DNA of 64,000 nucleotides from CAVXJN01 sp963773585 (GTDB taxonomy: Bacteria > Pseudomonadota > Gammaproteobacteria > JASBUN01). A model generated the notes under the pieces. The model did no database searches. It worked only from the letters and a program-made list of their open reading frames with translations, and was not told the origin of the DNA. The DNA is taken from assembly GCA_963773585.1 (NCBI GenBank), contig CAVZBR010000013.1, forward strand, positions 1 to 64,000, given 5' to 3'. A program made the position numbers and the translations under genes. Of this stretch, positions 28,761 through 37,198 are shown in pieces. Position 1 is the stretch's first letter. Each line of letters starts with the position of its first letter.

Positions 28761-30478
28761 TGCTCGTTGTCCAGATGCGCAAGGCGCGTGGGCGCGGCGG
28801 GCAGGTCGTCGGGCGGCACGTCGAGCAGACGCAAAGCGCCGGTCATCACCTTCCGAAACACCGGCGCGGCGACTTGACCGCCGTAATACTCGCCGTCGCG
28901 TGGCTCGTTGATCACCACCACGATCGCCAGACGCGGGTTCGAAACCGGAGCAAAACCAGCAAATACGCCGATGTAACGATCGGCTTCATACCCACCGGCG
29001 CCAACCTTGTGTACCGTTCCGGTCTTTCCCGCCACTCGATAGCCGGCCACCTCGGCGCGGGTGCCAGTACCTTCCGCGCTGACCACCGTCTCGAGCATGG
29101 CGCGCACCTGATTGGCGATCTTGGCGGACATGACCCGTTGTCCGGCGGGTGCCTTGCCCCGGCGCAAAAAAGACACCGGGCGCAGAATGCCGCCGTCGGC
29201 AATCGTGGCGTAAGCCTGGGTGAGTTGCAGCGGTGTCACGGACAGTCCGTACCCGAACGACAATGTAGCGCGTTCGATGTCGTGCCAACGGTGGTAGTGG
29301 GTAAGCAAGCCGCCGGATTCGCCGGGAAATCCGCTTGCGGTGACGGTACCGAAACCGACCCGGCTGAACATGCTCCACATGCGCTCGGGTTCGATCGACA
29401 ACGCGATCTTGCTGGCGCCCACATTGCTTGAATGGGTGATGACACCAGTGACGTCCAAAGGGCCGTAGTTATGGACGTCGCGTACCAGATTGCGACCGAC
29501 ACGCAAATAGCCCGGGCTGCAATCCACCGGCGTATTCGGATGATACTTTCCGCTTTCCAGCGCCGCGGCGATGGTAAAAGGCTTGATCGCCGAACCGGGT
29601 TCGAACACATCGGTCACCGCACGGTTGCGCCGGTATTGTCCGCTGCGCATCTGCCGACGGTTGTTGGCGTTGTAGGAAGGCTGGTTGACCATCGCCAACA
29701 CTTCGCCCGTACGCACGTCAAGTACCACCACCGAACCGGAACGGGCATCGTGCTCCTGCACCGCGGACTTCAATTCCCGATAAGCCAAATACTGCAGGCG
29801 CCGGTCGAGAGATAACGTGAGGTCCTTGCCCGGCCGGGTGGGGCGAATACTTTCGACGTCTTCAACAATGCGCCCCAGCCGATCCTTGATCACCCGTTTC
29901 GCGCCCGGCTGGCCGGACAGCCAATCGTTGAACGCCAACTCGATGCCTTCCTGGCCGCGGTCATCGATATCGGTCATTCCGACCACATGGGACGCCACTT
30001 CGCCGGCCGGATAATAGCGGCGGTATTCGCGCTGCAAAAAGACGCCTGGGGCGCCCAGTGCCGCAACCTGCGCTGCGACATCCGGCATCACTTGACGCTT
30101 GAGATAGACAAACTCCCGATCGCCGTCGCTGGCCGTCGCCAGCAGGCGCTGCATATCGTCGGTATCGGTGCCGAGCAACTGCGACAATCGCGGCAGCAGT
30201 TCGCGATGCAAGACCAACTCCTTGGGGTTGGCCCACACCGAATCCACCGGTGTGCTGATCGCCAGCGGTTCACCATGGCGATCGACAATCATGCCGCGGT
30301 GGGCGGGAATCGGCACCACTCGCAAATAGCGTGCATCGCCTTGAGTCTGCAGAAATCCGCCGTTCACCACTTGCAGGTAAACCGCGCGCCACACCAGCAT
30401 GCCGGCCGCAACGGCCACCAGTGCCAGCACCAACAACCGGCGTAGAGCGAAACTGCGGATCGGGGCGTCGCGGCTCAT
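28757..30478 (-). CDS. ftsI: Septal transpeptidase FtsI (PBP3)
   Basis: Penicillin-binding protein 3, which crosslinks septal peptidoglycan in the periplasm while FtsW polymerises it. 573 aa: a short cytoplasmic tail, one membrane helix (LLVLALVAVAAGMLVWRAVY), a pedestal domain from about residue 60, and the transpeptidase domain. Active-site motifs are SAIK (in FEPGSAIKPF), SSN (in THSSNVGASK) and KTGT (in VAGKTGTVHK). It lies between ftsL and murE with ATGA overlaps on both sides. Confidence 0.97.
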   Translation of the reverse strand: MSRDAPIRSFALRRLLVLALVAVAAGMLVWRAVYLQVVNGGFLQTQGDARYLRVVPIPAHRGMIVDRHGEPLAISTPVDSVWANPKELVLHRELLPRLSQLLGTDTDDMQRLLATASDGDREFVYLKRQVMPDVAAQVAALGAPGVFLQREYRRYYPAGEVASHVVGMTDIDDRGQEGIELAFNDWLSGQPGAKRVIKDRLGRIVEDVESIRPTRPGKDLTLSLDRRLQYLAYRELKSAVQEHDARSGSVVVLDVRTGEVLAMVNQPSYNANNRRQMRSGQYRRNRAVTDVFEPGSAIKPFTIAAALESGKYHPNTPVDCSPGYLRVGRNLVRDVHNYGPLDVTGVITHSSNVGASKIALSIEPERMWSMFSRVGFGTVTASGFPGESGGLLTHYHRWHDIERATLSFGYGLSVTPLQLTQAYATIADGGILRPVSFLRRGKAPAGQRVMSAKIANQVRAMLETVVSAEGTGTRAEVAGYRVAGKTGTVHKVGAGGYEADRYIGVFAGFAPVSNPRLAIVVVINEPRDGEYYGGQVAAPVFRKVMTGALRLLDVPPDDLPAAPTRLAHLDNEQ

Positions 30479-30744
30479 GGCTGCGCTATCACCACTTCTT
30501 CAGGCGTTGGGATGTGCATATTCAATTTTTGTCGCGCCAAGCGCTCGATGCGGCCGTGTGTCGCCCACGTGCTCTGTTCCAACTGCAGGCGTCCGAAGTC
30601 CACATCCATGCGCGCCTGTTGCTCCTGCAAGGTCTGCAACTGCACGAAACGCTTGCGGCTTTCGTGCTTCGCCCAGACCACTGCTACCGCAGATCCCATA
30701 ACCGCGCTCACCAGCAGCGCCATACCCACGGCAGTGCGATTCAC
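30475..30744 (-). CDS. ftsL: Cell division protein FtsL
   Basis: Small bitopic divisome protein, partner of FtsB and FtsQ, that helps activate FtsWI. 89 aa, shorter than the E. coli protein (121). The GTG start at 30744 (VNRTAVGMALLVSAVMGSAV) overlaps the rsmH stop as GTGA. It is followed by one membrane helix and a leucine/glutamine-rich periplasmic coiled coil (RFVQLQTLQEQQARMDVDFG, then LQLEQSTWATHGRIERLARQ) and a C-terminal NMHIPTPEEV motif typical of FtsL. Recognised by position and features rather than strong sequence identity. Confidence 0.93.
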   Translation of the reverse strand: MNRTAVGMALLVSAVMGSAVAVVWAKHESRKRFVQLQTLQEQQARMDVDFGRLQLEQSTWATHGRIERLARQKLNMHIPTPEEVVIAQP

Positions 30745-31691
30745 GGCAGCCGCTCCGCGACCCGCAGCACCGCGCTGCGAGCCCGGGGATTGGCCGCGCA
30801 CTCCTCCGACCCCGGGCGCAACGCTTTGCCGATCAGACGCATAGTCACGCCGAGCTGATGGGAGGGCACCGGCAAGTCCGGCGGAAAAAGGTCGCGGCCG
30901 CGCGCCTGATCGCGCATGAACCGTTTGACGATGCGGTCTTCCAGGGAATGAAAACTGATCACCGCCAGGCGGCCAGCCGCCGCGAGGATGCGCACCGCCT
31001 GCTCCAGACAGGCACGCAAGTCATCCAGCTCACGGTTGATGTGAATACGGATCGCCTGAAAGGTCCGGGTCGCCGGGTGCTTGTGCTTTTCGCGCACGGG
31101 GATCGCCTTGGCGACCACGGCGGCGAGAGCCGCTGTTGTGGCCAATGATTGTTCGTCCCGCGCCGCGACGATCGCCCGCGCCACGCGGCGATGGAAACGC
31201 TCTTCGCCGAGATCGCGAAGCACTGCGTCGAGTTCCTTTTCCTCGACTTGCGCCAGCCATTCGGAAGCCGACTGACCTTGCTCCGGATCCATGCGCATGT
31301 CGAGTGGACCGTCGTGCTGGAAACTGAATCCGCGCTGCGGATCGTCAAGCTGCGGCGAGGACACGCCAAGATCGAGCAAAATGCCATCGATCCTGCCGGC
31401 GACGCCGTGGCTTACCGCCAGTTGTTCCAACATTGCAAAGCTGCCTCTGACGATCGTGAATCGCGAATCACTGCCGAACTGCTCGGCCGCCGCGCGCACT
31501 GCTTCCGGATCCTTGTCCACACCGAATAAACGTCCGCGCGGCCCAAGGCGCTCCAGGATCGCCCGCGCATGACCGCCGCGGCCGAACGTGCCATCCATGT
31601 AAATTCCATCCGGGCGGATCGCCAGGCCCGCAACCGCTTCCTGCAACAAAACTGCTTGATGGGCGCCGCGGGATGCATCGGTCCCGCTCAC
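30741..31691 (-). CDS. rsmH: 16S rRNA m4C1402 methyltransferase RsmH
   Basis: SAM-dependent enzyme (MraW) that N4-methylates C1402 of 16S rRNA. 316 aa. Motifs are HQAVLLQEAVAGLAI, the SAM loop MDGTFGRGGHARAILERLG, ILLDLGVSSPQLDDPQRGFS, DGPLDMRMD and the C-terminal AVISFHSLEDRIVKRFMRD. The GTG start at 31691 overlaps the mraZ stop (GTGA); an upstream ATG at 31790 would intrude into mraZ and is rejected. Confidence 0.96.
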   Translation of the reverse strand: MSGTDASRGAHQAVLLQEAVAGLAIRPDGIYMDGTFGRGGHARAILERLGPRGRLFGVDKDPEAVRAAAEQFGSDSRFTIVRGSFAMLEQLAVSHGVAGRIDGILLDLGVSSPQLDDPQRGFSFQHDGPLDMRMDPEQGQSASEWLAQVEEKELDAVLRDLGEERFHRRVARAIVAARDEQSLATTAALAAVVAKAIPVREKHKHPATRTFQAIRIHINRELDDLRACLEQAVRILAAAGRLAVISFHSLEDRIVKRFMRDQARGRDLFPPDLPVPSHQLGVTMRLIGKALRPGSEECAANPRARSAVLRVAERLP

Positions 31692-32143
31692 AATGACAAC
31701 TGCTCCAGTTCCGGCGGCATGCGCTCGTCGTCGTAGCTGTCCTCGGCAAGCCACTTCTCGCGGCTCTCGTTCCAACGCTGCTCGTCCCACAATTCAAAAC
31801 GCTGTCCCTGGCCGATGAGCACTGCGCGCCGGTCCAATTCCGCAAAGGTGCGCAGCGGCGGCGGGATCAGAATGCGGCCGTTGCCATCCAATTCGCACTC
31901 GGTGGCGTGACCGACCAACAACCGCTGCATTCTCCGCGCCGCCTTGTTGAAACTCGGTAGGCGATTGAGTTTCCGTTCGATTTCTTGCCAATCAGACTCG
32001 GGATAAATGAGCAGGCAATGATCAGGGTCCACGGTAATAATCAGGCGCCCACCAGAACGCTCCGCCAATGACTCGCGGTAGCGCGTCGGCATAGCCAGCC
32101 GGCCCTTGGCGTCGAGGCTCAGTACGTTTACGCCGCGGAACAA
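31688..32143 (-). CDS. mraZ: Transcriptional regulator MraZ
   Basis: First gene of the dcw cluster. It is a ring-forming DNA-binding protein with two AbrB-like (SpoVT-fold) repeats that binds the cluster's own promoter region. 151 aa, the E. coli length. The two DxxGR-type signatures are SLDAKGRLAMPTRYRE and ELDGNGRILIPPPLRTFAEL. The start is MFRGVNVLSL at 32143. A matching four-repeat operator lies 30-63 bases upstream, so autoregulation is very likely. Confidence 0.97.
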   Translation of the reverse strand: MFRGVNVLSLDAKGRLAMPTRYRESLAERSGGRLIITVDPDHCLLIYPESDWQEIERKLNRLPSFNKAARRMQRLLVGHATECELDGNGRILIPPPLRTFAELDRRAVLIGQGQRFELWDEQRWNESREKWLAEDSYDDERMPPELEQLSL

Positions 32144-32172
32144 ATTCGGACTCCCTGAGAGGGGGCTGGAGA

Positions 32173-32206
32173 CCCACCATTACCCACTTAAAACCACCAT
32201 TCACCA
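32173..32206 (-). promoter_or_regulatory. MraZ operator: four TGGG/TGGT repeats at exact 10-base spacing
   Basis: On the minus strand, reading toward mraZ, the tetramers TGGT, TGGT, TGGG and TGGG occur at 32203-32206, 32193-32196, 32183-32186 and 32173-32176, exactly one per 10 bases. MraZ is known to bind direct TGGGN-type repeats of this period upstream of its own gene. The repeats lie downstream of the predicted -10, so MraZ bound here would overlap the early transcribed region and repress the cluster. Confidence 0.85.
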
Positions 32207-32217
32207 CATTTTGGGCA

Positions 32218-32246
32218 ATATTGGTCTCCAGGCCCAAGAGTGTCAA
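32218..32246 (-). promoter_or_regulatory. Predicted sigma70 promoter of the dcw cluster
   Basis: Minus strand: a perfect -35 TTGACA (complement of 32241-32246), a 17-base spacer, and a weaker -10 CAATAT (complement of 32218-32223, three of six consensus bases). It precedes the MraZ operator and mraZ by the usual distance. The -35 match and spacing are seen directly; promoter activity is inferred. Confidence 0.6.
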
Positions 32247-32429
32247 GGGAATTTGCCCCTAAAATTGGGAAAAATTCGCTGAAGGACAGGTACTTAGGCA
32301 CACCGCGAACGCAGTTTTTGGGGTGGGATCGCCAAAATAACGGCGCCCAAATCAGTAGCTTGATGGGACTACTTGCGGTGACTTGTCAGGACTTCAGCGG
32401 GCGGGACAAGAGGGCTTGAAAAAGAGAGC

Positions 32430-32798
32430 GGGAGCCGGCCTGTAAGCCGGGTTCTGTCGGGAACAGTCATTCATCTGGGACATGCGTCACCGCATGCCTC
32501 CTGCGACCTACCCGGAGGCAGACGCGGGCCGCGTCTTGCGCGCCGTGGGCGCGCGGGCCTCCCTATTTGGTCTTGCTCCGAGTGGGGTTTACCTTGCCAC
32601 CGAGTGTTACCACCGGCGCGGTGCGCTCTTACCGCACCTTTTCACCCTTACCGGCGCCCGAAGGCACTTAGGCGGTGTATTTTCTGTGGCACTTTCCGTA
32701 GGCTCGCGCCTCCCAGGGGTTACCTGGCACCCTGCCCTATGGAGCCCGGACTTTCCTCCACGCCGAGATACGACGCAGCGACTGTCCAGCCGGCTCCC
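32430..32798 (-). ncRNA. rnpB: RNase P RNA (M1-type)
   Basis: Catalytic RNA that matures tRNA 5' ends. On the minus strand the hallmark GAGGAAAGTCCGGGCTCC lies at the complement of 32741-32759, AGATGAATGACTGT near the 3' end (32463-32477), and ACAGAACCCGGCTTA just after (32442-32456). The ends pair as helix P1 (GAGCCGGC at the 5' side, complement of 32789-32796, with GCCGGCTC at the 3' side). A T-rich stretch (CTCTTTTTC, complement of 32418-32427) follows and probably terminates transcription. Ends are accurate to a few bases. Confidence 0.95.
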
Positions 32799-32888
32799 GC
32801 ATCGCCATGTTACCACTTGCCGGGATACGGCCGTGTGCTATTTACACGGCGCGACCGGCAGCATCGGGGACCATCGCCGACCATGCGC

Positions 32889-33746
32889 TCACGGTTCCGG
32901 TTCGTCCTTACCGGCCAGCGCGAGGGCCCGCTTGTATAATTGGTTGCGGCCACGGCCGGTGATCTGTGCCGCCAGACCCGCCGCCTGGCGCACCCCGAGT
33001 TCGGCCAGCAGCACCCGCAATACGCGATCGGCTTCCGCGTCGTCGCCGTCCTGCGCAGCAGCGCCGTGCACCAGCACAACGAACTCGCCCCGCCGTTGGT
33101 CTTCGTCGTTTGCCAGCCAGACCTTGAGTTCCGCCAGCGATGCTGTACGCACGGTTTCGAACGTCTTGGTCAACTCCCGGGCCACGGCCGCCTGACGCTG
33201 GGCGCCGAACGCCAGTGCCATGTCGGCGATGGCGTCTTCGATGCGTCTACCGGCCTCGTAGAACACGAGGGTCCGGGTCTCTTCAGCCAGGGACTGGAGC
33301 CGACTGCGCCGGGCGGCGGATTTGCCGGGCAGGAAACCCTCGAACGCGAATCGGTCCGTGGGCAAGCCGACCACCGATAATGCCGCCACCATGGCACTGG
33401 GTCCCGGAATCGGCACCACAACGATGCCGGCCTCTCGCGCGGCGCGCACCAGCCGGAACCCCGGATCGCTCATTAACGGTGTCCCGGCATCGCTGATCAG
33501 GGCGACGTTCTCTCCTGCAAGGAGACTGGCCACGAGCTTATCGGCCTGTTGGCGTTCGTTGTGCTCGTGATAGGGCAAGGTGGGCGTGTCGATCCCGAAG
33601 TGCTGCAGCAGCGGTCGGCTATGGCGGGTGTCCTCGGCCGCGATGCGATCAACGGACTGCAACGCTTCAATCGCCCTGGAGCTCATGTCGCCCAGGTTTC
33701 CGATCGGCGTGGCAACGACATACAGACGGCCTGGCTCAATTGACAC
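32889..33746 (-). CDS. rsmI: 16S rRNA 2'-O-ribose C1402 methyltransferase RsmI
   Basis: Tetrapyrrole-methylase-fold enzyme that 2'-O-methylates C1402, the same nucleotide that RsmH N4-methylates. 285 aa. Motifs are LYVVATPIGNLGDMSSRAIE, AEDTRHSRPLLQHFGI, LISDAGTPLMSDPGFRLVR, PIPGPSAMVAALSVVGLPT, and the C-terminal ARELTKTFETVRTASLAEL. The GTG start at 33746 (VSIEPGRLYVV) matches the family N-terminus. It is divergent from lpoA, the common arrangement in gammaproteobacteria. Confidence 0.95.
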   Translation of the reverse strand: MSIEPGRLYVVATPIGNLGDMSSRAIEALQSVDRIAAEDTRHSRPLLQHFGIDTPTLPYHEHNERQQADKLVASLLAGENVALISDAGTPLMSDPGFRLVRAAREAGIVVVPIPGPSAMVAALSVVGLPTDRFAFEGFLPGKSAARRSRLQSLAEETRTLVFYEAGRRIEDAIADMALAFGAQRQAAVARELTKTFETVRTASLAELKVWLANDEDQRRGEFVVLVHGAAAQDGDDAEADRVLRVLLAELGVRQAAGLAAQITGRGRNQLYKRALALAGKDEPEP

Positions 33747-34000
33747 TTCGGTTCCCAAACAAGATACTGAGCCGCTCACGCAGCCTACGCGGCCGCATGC
33801 CCAATACGCCTGAAGCGGCAGCGCTACATCCTGCATCGGAACATCACCCCGTGCAAGCCAAGGCCGATCGGCAATCACACACCGGCGACGGTAAATATCG
33901 CAATCCGGCTGACAATGCGGTGCGGATGAGGTCGATCAGTTCGAAACGCAGCGCGCTGGCGAAGCCGTCTCGGGATTCAACGACAGGAAGATCTGGTCCG

Positions 34001-35995
34001 GTGTCTACAAACTCGTGGATTGAATTGCGCAAGGGTCTGGCATTACTGTGCCTGGCGGGCCTGCTGTTGCTCAGCGCCTGTCAACCGCAGCCGACCCGCC
34101 AGCCGCCCAGTCCGCAAGCGGCCGCAGCCAGCGAAGGCCGGGCGCTGGAGGCGCAGGGACAGTACGATGCAGCGATCGATGCCTATCTGCAAGCCGCGGC
34201 GCAATCCCAGCCGCCGCTGAAAGGCGGCCTGCAACTCCATGCGGTGCGGGTTTTGCTTCAGCAGCAGCGGGTGCAAAGGGCGCAGCAGCTCTTGTCGACC
34301 ATCGATCAGAACGCGCTGAGCCCCGTCGACCGGATCCGCGCGACCCTGTACGGTGCGCAGCTTGCCCTCGCCGTCGGCGATGCGGATCAGGCACTGCGCA
34401 TGAGCGCCGATGTCGGACCACAGGCGCCTGCCGATCTGTACGCCCAGGTTTTGCAGCTCCGTGCCCAAGCCTACGACGCATTGGGCAACTATGTCGAAGC
34501 GGCGCGCGCCCGGGTTCAGCTCGCCCCGAGCTTGGCAAGCGATGAAGCGCGACAGCAGAACCGTAATGGGATCTGGGCCAGCGTCTCCCAGTTGTCGCCG
34601 GCTGCCCTGGAGCAACTGCTTACAGCATCGCAGCCGGGGGATCTGACCGGCTGGCTCGAATTGGCCGCAATCGTCAAACGCGCCGGGCGCGATTTCCAGA
34701 TTCTGCAACAGCAACTGGGCGGTTGGCGCGACCACTATCCCCAGCACCCTGCAAACGGGGAGTTTCTCGATCAACTCACCGCCCAGCTGCAGAAGCTGGG
34801 CACCCGCCCCGGCGCGGTGGCATTGATACTGCCGTTGCAGGGTTCCCTCGCCGCCGCCGGCAGCGCCATTCGCGACGGCTTCATGGCCGCTTACTATGGC
34901 GATCGCGGCGCCGAACACAACACCAACTCGGTGCGCGTGTATGACTCCAGCGGCTTCGGCGGCGACATCTGGAGTTTGTACCAGCGCGCGTTGGATGACG
35001 GCGCGCAAGCGATCGTCGGCCCCCTGGACAAGCGTCTGGTATCGACACTTGCGCGCGCCGGGGAGCTGCAGGTCCCGGTGCTGGCGCTGAACAGCAGCGA
35101 GAACGATGCTGAGCCCGCGCCCGCCAATCTCTACCAGTTCGGATTGCCGCCGGAAGATGAAGCACGCCAGATTGCCGAACGGGCTGCCGCCGAAGGCTTG
35201 GAGCGCGCCGTGGCGCTGGTGCCACAGGGAGACTGGGGTACGCGGATCCTGAGCGCCCTGCAACAGCGCATGCAGCAGCTTGGCGGACAGGTTCTGGAAT
35301 ATCAGACTTACGACCCAAGCCAGACTGATTTCAGCGACCCCATTCAAAGGCTTCTCAATCTCGACCGCAGTGAACAGCGTTTCCAGGAACTGCGCCAGAT
35401 CACCCGCCGTGACATCAAATTCGAACCGCGTCGGCGTCAGGACGCACAATTCGTGATGATTGCGGCTTATCCGTTGCAGGCGCGATTGATCGCGCCGCAA
35501 CTGCGCTTTTTTCGCGCCACCGACCTGCCCGTTTATGCGACATCCCATGTATTCACCGGCGAGGTGGACACGGAAAACAATCGCGACATGGACGGTGTGA
35601 TGTTTTGCGACATGCCCTGGGAACTGAATCCCGACGACAAGGCTGCGCACTTGCGCCAACAATTGCAGTCCAATTGGCCGCAGGCCATGCAGCGCTACGC
35701 CAGACTGTTTGCGCTCGGAATCGACGCCTACGGTGTGCTGCCCTACCTCGGCTGGTTGCGTGAACAATCTTACGAACGCTACCCCGGAGTCACCGGCACC
35801 TTATATCTCGATGAGCACCGGCACATGCACCGCAATCTGCAGTGGGCGCGGTACGTGAATGGCCGGGCCACCCTCATCGAATCCCCTATGCCAATGACCA
35901 GCGGCGCCGAGACGCCTGGCCCCGGCCTGGAAAATGTCAACGATGAGCAACCACAGGGAAATGGAACCTCCCCCACACCTGGCAGCGGGCAGTAA
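34001..35995 (+). CDS. lpoA: Outer-membrane lipoprotein activator of PBP1a, LpoA
   Basis: Lipoprotein that stimulates the peptidoglycan synthase PBP1a from the outer membrane. 664 aa. The signal peptide has lipobox LLLSAC (Cys about residue 27). An N-terminal helical TPR-like domain follows (ALEAQGQYDAAIDAYLQAAA onward), then a C-terminal periplasmic-binding-protein-like domain (VALILPLQGSLAAAGSAIRD; VYATSHVFTGEVDTENNRDM; LFALGIDAYGVLPYLGWL). The GTG start at 34001 is preferred because AGGAAG lies ten bases upstream; a longer frame upstream has no signal-peptide logic. Its end overlaps yraN by 62 bases. Confidence 0.9.
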   Translation: MSTNSWIELRKGLALLCLAGLLLLSACQPQPTRQPPSPQAAAASEGRALEAQGQYDAAIDAYLQAAAQSQPPLKGGLQLHAVRVLLQQQRVQRAQQLLSTIDQNALSPVDRIRATLYGAQLALAVGDADQALRMSADVGPQAPADLYAQVLQLRAQAYDALGNYVEAARARVQLAPSLASDEARQQNRNGIWASVSQLSPAALEQLLTASQPGDLTGWLELAAIVKRAGRDFQILQQQLGGWRDHYPQHPANGEFLDQLTAQLQKLGTRPGAVALILPLQGSLAAAGSAIRDGFMAAYYGDRGAEHNTNSVRVYDSSGFGGDIWSLYQRALDDGAQAIVGPLDKRLVSTLARAGELQVPVLALNSSENDAEPAPANLYQFGLPPEDEARQIAERAAAEGLERAVALVPQGDWGTRILSALQQRMQQLGGQVLEYQTYDPSQTDFSDPIQRLLNLDRSEQRFQELRQITRRDIKFEPRRRQDAQFVMIAAYPLQARLIAPQLRFFRATDLPVYATSHVFTGEVDTENNRDMDGVMFCDMPWELNPDDKAAHLRQQLQSNWPQAMQRYARLFALGIDAYGVLPYLGWLREQSYERYPGVTGTLYLDEHRHMHRNLQWARYVNGRATLIESPMPMTSGAETPGPGLENVNDEQPQGNGTSPTPGSGQ

Positions 35996-36311
35996 CGCCG
36001 AGGCGCAAGCGTGCGCGCATTTGCGCGCCCACGGCCTGCGGTTGGTGGCTAAGAATTTCCGTTGCCGCGGCGGCGAGATCGACCTGATCATGCGCGACGG
36101 CGCGACGCTGGTATTCGTCGAAGTCCGCTTTCGACGAAGCAACCGTTTCGTAGATCCTGCCGCGACTGTGGACCCGCGCAAGCAGGCACGGCTGGTGACC
36201 GCCGCGCAAACCTATCTGCAGAAGTTCCGGTCGACATCTCCATGTCGATTCGACGTGGTCGCCATTACCTCCGGTCGATTGGATTGGATACCGGACGCGT
36301 TCGGAACTTGA
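35934..36311 (+). CDS. yraN: UPF0102 nuclease-fold protein YraN
   Basis: Small conserved protein with a predicted restriction-endonuclease-like fold; its cellular role is not established. 125 aa. The core is HLRAHGLRLVAKNFRCRGGE followed by IDLIMRDGATLVFVEVRFR, containing the D-(x)n-E-V-R/K catalytic-type residues, and ends RFDVVAITSGRLDWIPDAF. ATG 35934 or 35943 could start it. It overlaps the lpoA 3' end, so the two are probably co-transcribed, as in E. coli yraM-yraN. Confidence 0.92.
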   Translation: MSTMSNHREMEPPPHLAAGSNAEAQACAHLRAHGLRLVAKNFRCRGGEIDLIMRDGATLVFVEVRFRRSNRFVDPAATVDPRKQARLVTAAQTYLQKFRSTSPCRFDVVAITSGRLDWIPDAFGT

Positions 36312-36545
36312 GGTGCTCGGGACCGCCTGCGGATACGGTGATTTGAAAGCGCGGCGGCGCCGTGCTAAACATCCGCGCACGGCGCTGCAACGCTTCGCCA
36401 GACCGTACGTCCGCCGTCGTCGTTCACGAGCGGCGCGCACCAGCAGCAGCGCGGAACCATACGGCATCGCGCCGCTTGCAGAAACCGCCGTAGCCGCACA
36501 TGGAACATGGATACGGACACTGCATCACGGTACTCAGGAGACCAA

Positions 36546-37130
36546 ATGATGATTCGCAGCAGTAGTTGGATATTTGTGGGCATCTTGATCGCCGCCACCG
36601 TCAGCGGCTGCGCAGGCGCGGTCATCGCCGGCGGCGCCGCAGGAGCATCCGCGGCGCACGATCGGCGCACCGTTGGCACCGTAGTATCGGATCAGGAAAT
36701 CGAAATCAAAGCCGTGGCCGCCCGCAAGCAAGATCCTATTTTCGAAGGCAGCCATATTAACGTCATTAGCTACAACGGTGTCGTGTTGCTGACCGGCGAA
36801 GCGCCTACCGCCGAAGTGCGCCAGCGCATGGAGGCAAAAGTCCGCGCCATCCGCGACGTGCGCAAGGTATACAACGAAATCATCATCGCTTCGCCGAGCG
36901 CTTTCGCCTCCCACGCCAGCGACGCCTGGATCACCACTAAAGCCAAGGCAAGTCTGCTGCAGGTGAAGCTGAAAAATTTCGATCCGACCCGCGTCAAAGT
37001 CCACACCGAAAACGGCACCGTTTACCTCATGGGGCTGGTGACCCGGGCCGAAGCCGACGCGGTGGTTGATGAGGTCCGGCAAATCAGCGGCGTACAGCGG
37101 GTCGTGAAGATTTTCGAATACACGGGCTGA
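36546..37130 (+). CDS. dolP: BON-domain outer-membrane lipoprotein (DolP/YraP)
   Basis: Lipoprotein with two BON domains; the family helps keep the outer membrane intact and is linked to envelope stress. 194 aa. The signal peptide with lipobox TVSGC (Cys 22) is followed by BON1 (GSHINVISYNGVVLLTGEAP, DVRKVYNEIIIA) and BON2 (VKVHTENGTVYLMGLVTRAE, ISGVQRVVKIFEY). GGAG sits just upstream of the ATG at 36546. The order lpoA-yraN-dolP matches E. coli except that diaA is absent; 36312-36545 holds no recognisable gene. Confidence 0.93.
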   Translation: MMIRSSSWIFVGILIAATVSGCAGAVIAGGAAGASAAHDRRTVGTVVSDQEIEIKAVAARKQDPIFEGSHINVISYNGVVLLTGEAPTAEVRQRMEAKVRAIRDVRKVYNEIIIASPSAFASHASDAWITTKAKASLLQVKLKNFDPTRVKVHTENGTVYLMGLVTRAEADAVVDEVRQISGVQRVVKIFEYTG

Positions 37131-37198
37131 ATTTGAACGAAGCACCGGCTCCATGGCGCGATGCTACAATTGGCGCAGGTGTATTTGCAGGCGTCATT

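Noticed and set aside
32482..33195. Plus-strand 237-codon frame overlapping rnpB and rsmI
   Set aside because: It lies across RNase P RNA landmarks on the opposite strand and the rsmI coding region, and has no family resemblance.
33740..34000. Extension of LpoA upstream to 33740
   Set aside because: The extra 87 residues are polar, lack homology and would bury the lipoprotein signal peptide; the GTG at 34001 with AGGAAG upstream fits better.
36312..36545. A 78-codon frame at 36313-36549 between yraN and dolP
   Set aside because: Arg/Ala-rich composition, no ribosome-binding site and no recognisable motif; treated as the dolP leader region.
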